Source: Chitinophaga fulva (GTDB lineage Bacteria; Bacteroidota; Bacteroidia; Chitinophagales; Chitinophagaceae). From it: a stretch of DNA of 64,000 bases. The stretch covers positions 310,001 through 374,000 of the forward strand of contig NZ_JABBGC010000003.1 of assembly GCF_012927205.1 (NCBI RefSeq). The letters run 5' to 3'. The position numbers were made by a program, and so were the translations under genes. Below the pieces are notes generated by a model. The model saw only the letters and a program-made list of their open reading frames with translations. It was not told where the DNA came from and made no database searches. Shown here in pieces: positions 62,032-64,000 of this stretch; position 1 is the stretch's first letter; every line of letters begins with the position of its first letter.

Positions 62032-62877
62032 TTACAGGTTGCTCACCATTGTTCTCCAGAAAGTAGCGCTTTCTTTTACTTCCGGTACGTTGGTGTCCCA
62101 GTTGTACTCATATTCTGCAGAGAAAAGACCTTTAAACTTCTGTGCTTTCAGTGTCTCCAGTACTTTGGGTATCTGGCAAACACCGTTGCCCCAGATCACG
62201 TCATGCCCTTTTTCAGATTTTTCATTCAGGTCCTTGAAGTGCAGGCTTACAATGTGGCCGTTCAGTTTCTTCAGGCATTCTACCGGATCGAGGCCGGAAC
62301 GTACCCAGTGACCGATGTCCGCACAGGCGCCCATTAATTTGCTTCTGCCTTCGATGGCTTTCAGCACGGCTTCAGGGTTCCAGTAAGGACTTGGTTTCGG
62401 GTGGTCATGGATCGCCAGTTTGATGTTGTAGCGATCGCACAGGGAAGAGATCAGGTCCAGGTACTCCGGTTGCGGCTCACTGGTGATGCTCTGGATGCCC
62501 ATCCTGTTGGCGAAGTCGAACAGCATGCGCCATTCCGCTTCAGAATTTGGCACTACCACGCCAAAAGCCATCAGCACCTTGTGTTTCTTTTTAAACAGCT
62601 CTTTTACCTTTTCCTGTTTGTCGGGAGACATATGGTAGTCCAGTTTGCCTTCAATTCCTCCGCCGATGGTCTGGCCCGGAAAGGCTTCCACGTACTGGAT
62701 ACCGCAGCTGTCCATTTTGTCCAGCGCTTCCGCCAGCGTAAAATGGTTGAATGTCCATGCCTGGGCACCCAGTTTCCAGCCCAATGCATCTGCCCTGGCC
62801 TGGCCTTTAGCAGACTGTGCAAACATTGCCACCGCTAAACCTCCCGCCAGCAGCCATGCATTTCTCAGTTTTTTCAT
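62032..62877 (-). CDS. Exported sugar phosphate isomerase/epimerase-like protein
   Basis: This 281-aa protein has a signal peptide (LLAGGLAVAMFAQSAKGQA) followed by an AP-endonuclease-2/xylose-isomerase-like TIM barrel: LGWKLGAQAWTFNHF, YVEAFPGQTI, LAIHDHPKPSPYWNP with metal-binding His, GACADIGHWVRSGLD, IVSLHFKDLNEKS and FSAEYEYNWDTN with Glu. Exported members are common in Bacteroidota and act on sugars or cyclitols in the periplasm. The start is set at 62877 (MKKLRN) so that the signal peptide is at the N-terminus. The longer ATG adds 17 non-signal residues. Confidence 0.88.
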   Translation of the reverse strand: MKKLRNAWLLAGGLAVAMFAQSAKGQARADALGWKLGAQAWTFNHFTLAEALDKMDSCGIQYVEAFPGQTIGGGIEGKLDYHMSPDKQEKVKELFKKKHKVLMAFGVVVPNSEAEWRMLFDFANRMGIQSITSEPQPEYLDLISSLCDRYNIKLAIHDHPKPSPYWNPEAVLKAIEGRSKLMGACADIGHWVRSGLDPVECLKKLNGHIVSLHFKDLNEKSEKGHDVIWGNGVCQIPKVLETLKAQKFKGLFSAEYEYNWDTNVPEVKESATFWRTMVSNL

Positions 62878-63078
62878 ATTGTTATTTTTTTGATGATTGA
62901 AAGTAATAGCTTTCAACGGAAAATACAAGAGTTCCGGTCATTTCTCCTCAAAAACCCCTACCACCGCCCTTTTCCGGGAGGCTTAACGGAATCATAAAAC
63001 CCCGCACGGAAATGGAGTACCCATGGGAAATATTTTTTCGCTAATTTTAGTAACGAACTTTGATTTGACTTTTGTGCT

Positions 63079-64000
63079 ATGAGAGGAATAACTTTTTCCC
63101 GGTTCACACCGGACGATGATACCCGATCTCCTTTCCAGAAGCTGCTGGACCTCTTCACCCAACTACTCACCTATACCAGCGGAGACGTTACAGAAGCCAT
63201 GCAGTGGCTCACGGAACTGGATAAGGAATTTGGGTTGACCAACGATGAGTATGGCCTGGGCGACTTCATTCAGGAGCTGAAAGAAAAAGGATACCTGAAG
63301 GAAAACGAGGAAACCAGCAAAATAGAACTCACCTCCAAAACGGAACAAACTATCCGTAAAAATGCCCTGGAAGAGATCTTCGGAAAACTCAAAAAATCCA
63401 CTGTCGGAAATCACAATATCCGGAAATCAGGCATGGGCGACGAGCTCAACGCGGAAACAAGGCCCTTCGAATTCGGCGACAGCATCGATCAGCTCGATGT
63501 GACCGCCTCTATCCGCAACGCCCAGATCAATCACGGTATCGACAGCTTCTCCATTCATCAGGATGACCTGGAAATCAAGGAAACTGATTACAAAACCCAG
63601 ACTTCCACCGCCCTGATGATCGATATCTCCCACTCTATGATATTGTACGGAGAAGACAGGATCACGCCAGCCAAAAAAGTGGCCATGGCCCTTAGTGAAC
63701 TCATCACTACCCGCTATCCGAAAGATACGCTGGACATCATTGTTTTTGGTAACGATGCCTGGCAGGTGGAGATCAAAGACCTTCCCTATCTGACAGTAGG
63801 CCCCTACCACACCAATACGGTGGCTGGCCTGGAACTGGCCATGGACCTGCTGCGGCGGCGCCGTAATCCCAACAAACAGATCTTCATGATCACCGACGGG
63901 AAACCTACCTGTCTGAAAATCGGGAAAGAATATTACAAAAACAGCTTCGGCCTGGACCGTAAAATCCTCAACCGGACACTCAACCTGGCCGCTCAATGCA
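63079..64000 (+). CDS. VWA-domain protein, cut by the window end
   Basis: An open frame of at least 307 codons starts at ATG 63079 (MRGITFSRFTPDDDTRSPFQ) and runs off the window. It has a helical N-terminal region (FGLTNDEYGLGDFIQELKEK), a linker (GMGDELNAETRPFEFGD) and a VWA domain with MIDAS motif MIDISHSM (D-x-S-x-S pattern DISHS) and FMITDGKPTCLK. Proteins of this layout commonly pair with MoxR or Mg-chelatase-type AAA+ ATPases, a partner that would lie beyond the window edge. It is divergent from the isomerase-like gene. Confidence 0.85.
   Translation, partial: MRGITFSRFTPDDDTRSPFQKLLDLFTQLLTYTSGDVTEAMQWLTELDKEFGLTNDEYGLGDFIQELKEKGYLKENEETSKIELTSKTEQTIRKNALEEIFGKLKKSTVGNHNIRKSGMGDELNAETRPFEFGDSIDQLDVTASIRNAQINHGIDSFSIHQDDLEIKETDYKTQTSTALMIDISHSMILYGEDRITPAKKVAMALSELITTRYPKDTLDIIVFGNDAWQVEIKDLPYLTVGPYHTNTVAGLELAMDLLRRRRNPNKQIFMITDGKPTCLKIGKEYYKNSFGLDRKILNRTLNLAAQC

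Noticed and set aside
1..64000. Insertion sequences, rRNA genes and prophage structural genes
   Set aside because: No transposase, rRNA signature or phage capsid, tail or terminase gene was recognised on either strand.

Overview
The window looks like chromosome of a Bacteroidota member, most probably a Chitinophaga-like Chitinophagaceae bacterium. The evidence is a SusC/SusD pair behind a FecI/FecR-type sigma/anti-sigma pair, several -7 boxes of the Bacteroidota form TAnnTTTG, a DUF2723 membrane protein, many AraC regulators, and Bacteroidota-style lipoprotein signals (Cys followed by Lys-Lys). No database search was possible. All names rest on motifs, domain order and context read from the sequence.

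Layout. 1-6.6 kb: a Fuc4NAc-transferase-like enzyme converging on a polysaccharide flippase, then an AraC regulator divergent from small SDR, lipocalin-like and unknown genes. 6.7-8.8 kb: a decaying secreted-protein gene followed by the first copy of a ~185-nt dispersed repeat (second copy at 44.2-44.4 kb). 8.8-19.3 kb: a lipoprotein, ECF sigma factor, FecR, SusC, SusD, a PqaA-like hydrolase and a GDPD-esterase fusion, all on the + strand. 19.3-21.6 kb: two DJ-1/PfpI-type genes, one a GlxA-like regulator. 21.7-43.6 kb: a large corrin (vitamin B12) biosynthesis cluster. Eighteen genes or gene segments run on the minus strand from a cobalamin riboswitch at 41.3-41.5 kb down to cobN. Divergent cobB/cbiA and bluB sit on the other side. 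The cluster has three fused methyltransferase/hydrolase/mutase genes, and a chlI-chlD pair whose second half lies in the -1 frame without a credible start of its own.

44.5-49.6 kb: small genes, among them an XRE regulator, a SymE/AbrB-like protein behind a 32-bp palindromic operator, a PIN toxin, and a series of repeated micro-ORFs that look like amplified and partly decayed antitoxins. 49.6-56.1 kb: an AT-rich accessory segment with an AAA+ NTPase, an unknown 198-aa protein and a 947-aa HD-plus-HSP90-type-ATPase protein. The last gene lies between a tRNA-Lys(UUU) gene and a degenerate copy of that tRNA's 3' end, as expected for an island. 56.2-64 kb: ordinary chromosome resumes with an SDR, a SAM hydrolase, an ABM protein, the DUF2723 protein, a sugar-phosphate-isomerase-like protein and a VWA protein cut by the window end.

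The corrin cluster would carry uroporphyrinogen III through SUMT, CbiX and the ring-contraction and methylation steps to cobyrinate a,c-diamide and its adenosylated form, and also makes the lower ligand DMB (BluB). Nucleotide-loop genes (cbiP, cbiB, cobU, cobS, cobT) are not in the window. The most promising places for something undescribed are the 47-56 kb accessory stretch, the repeat pair at 8.5/44.3 kb and the chlID frame change.
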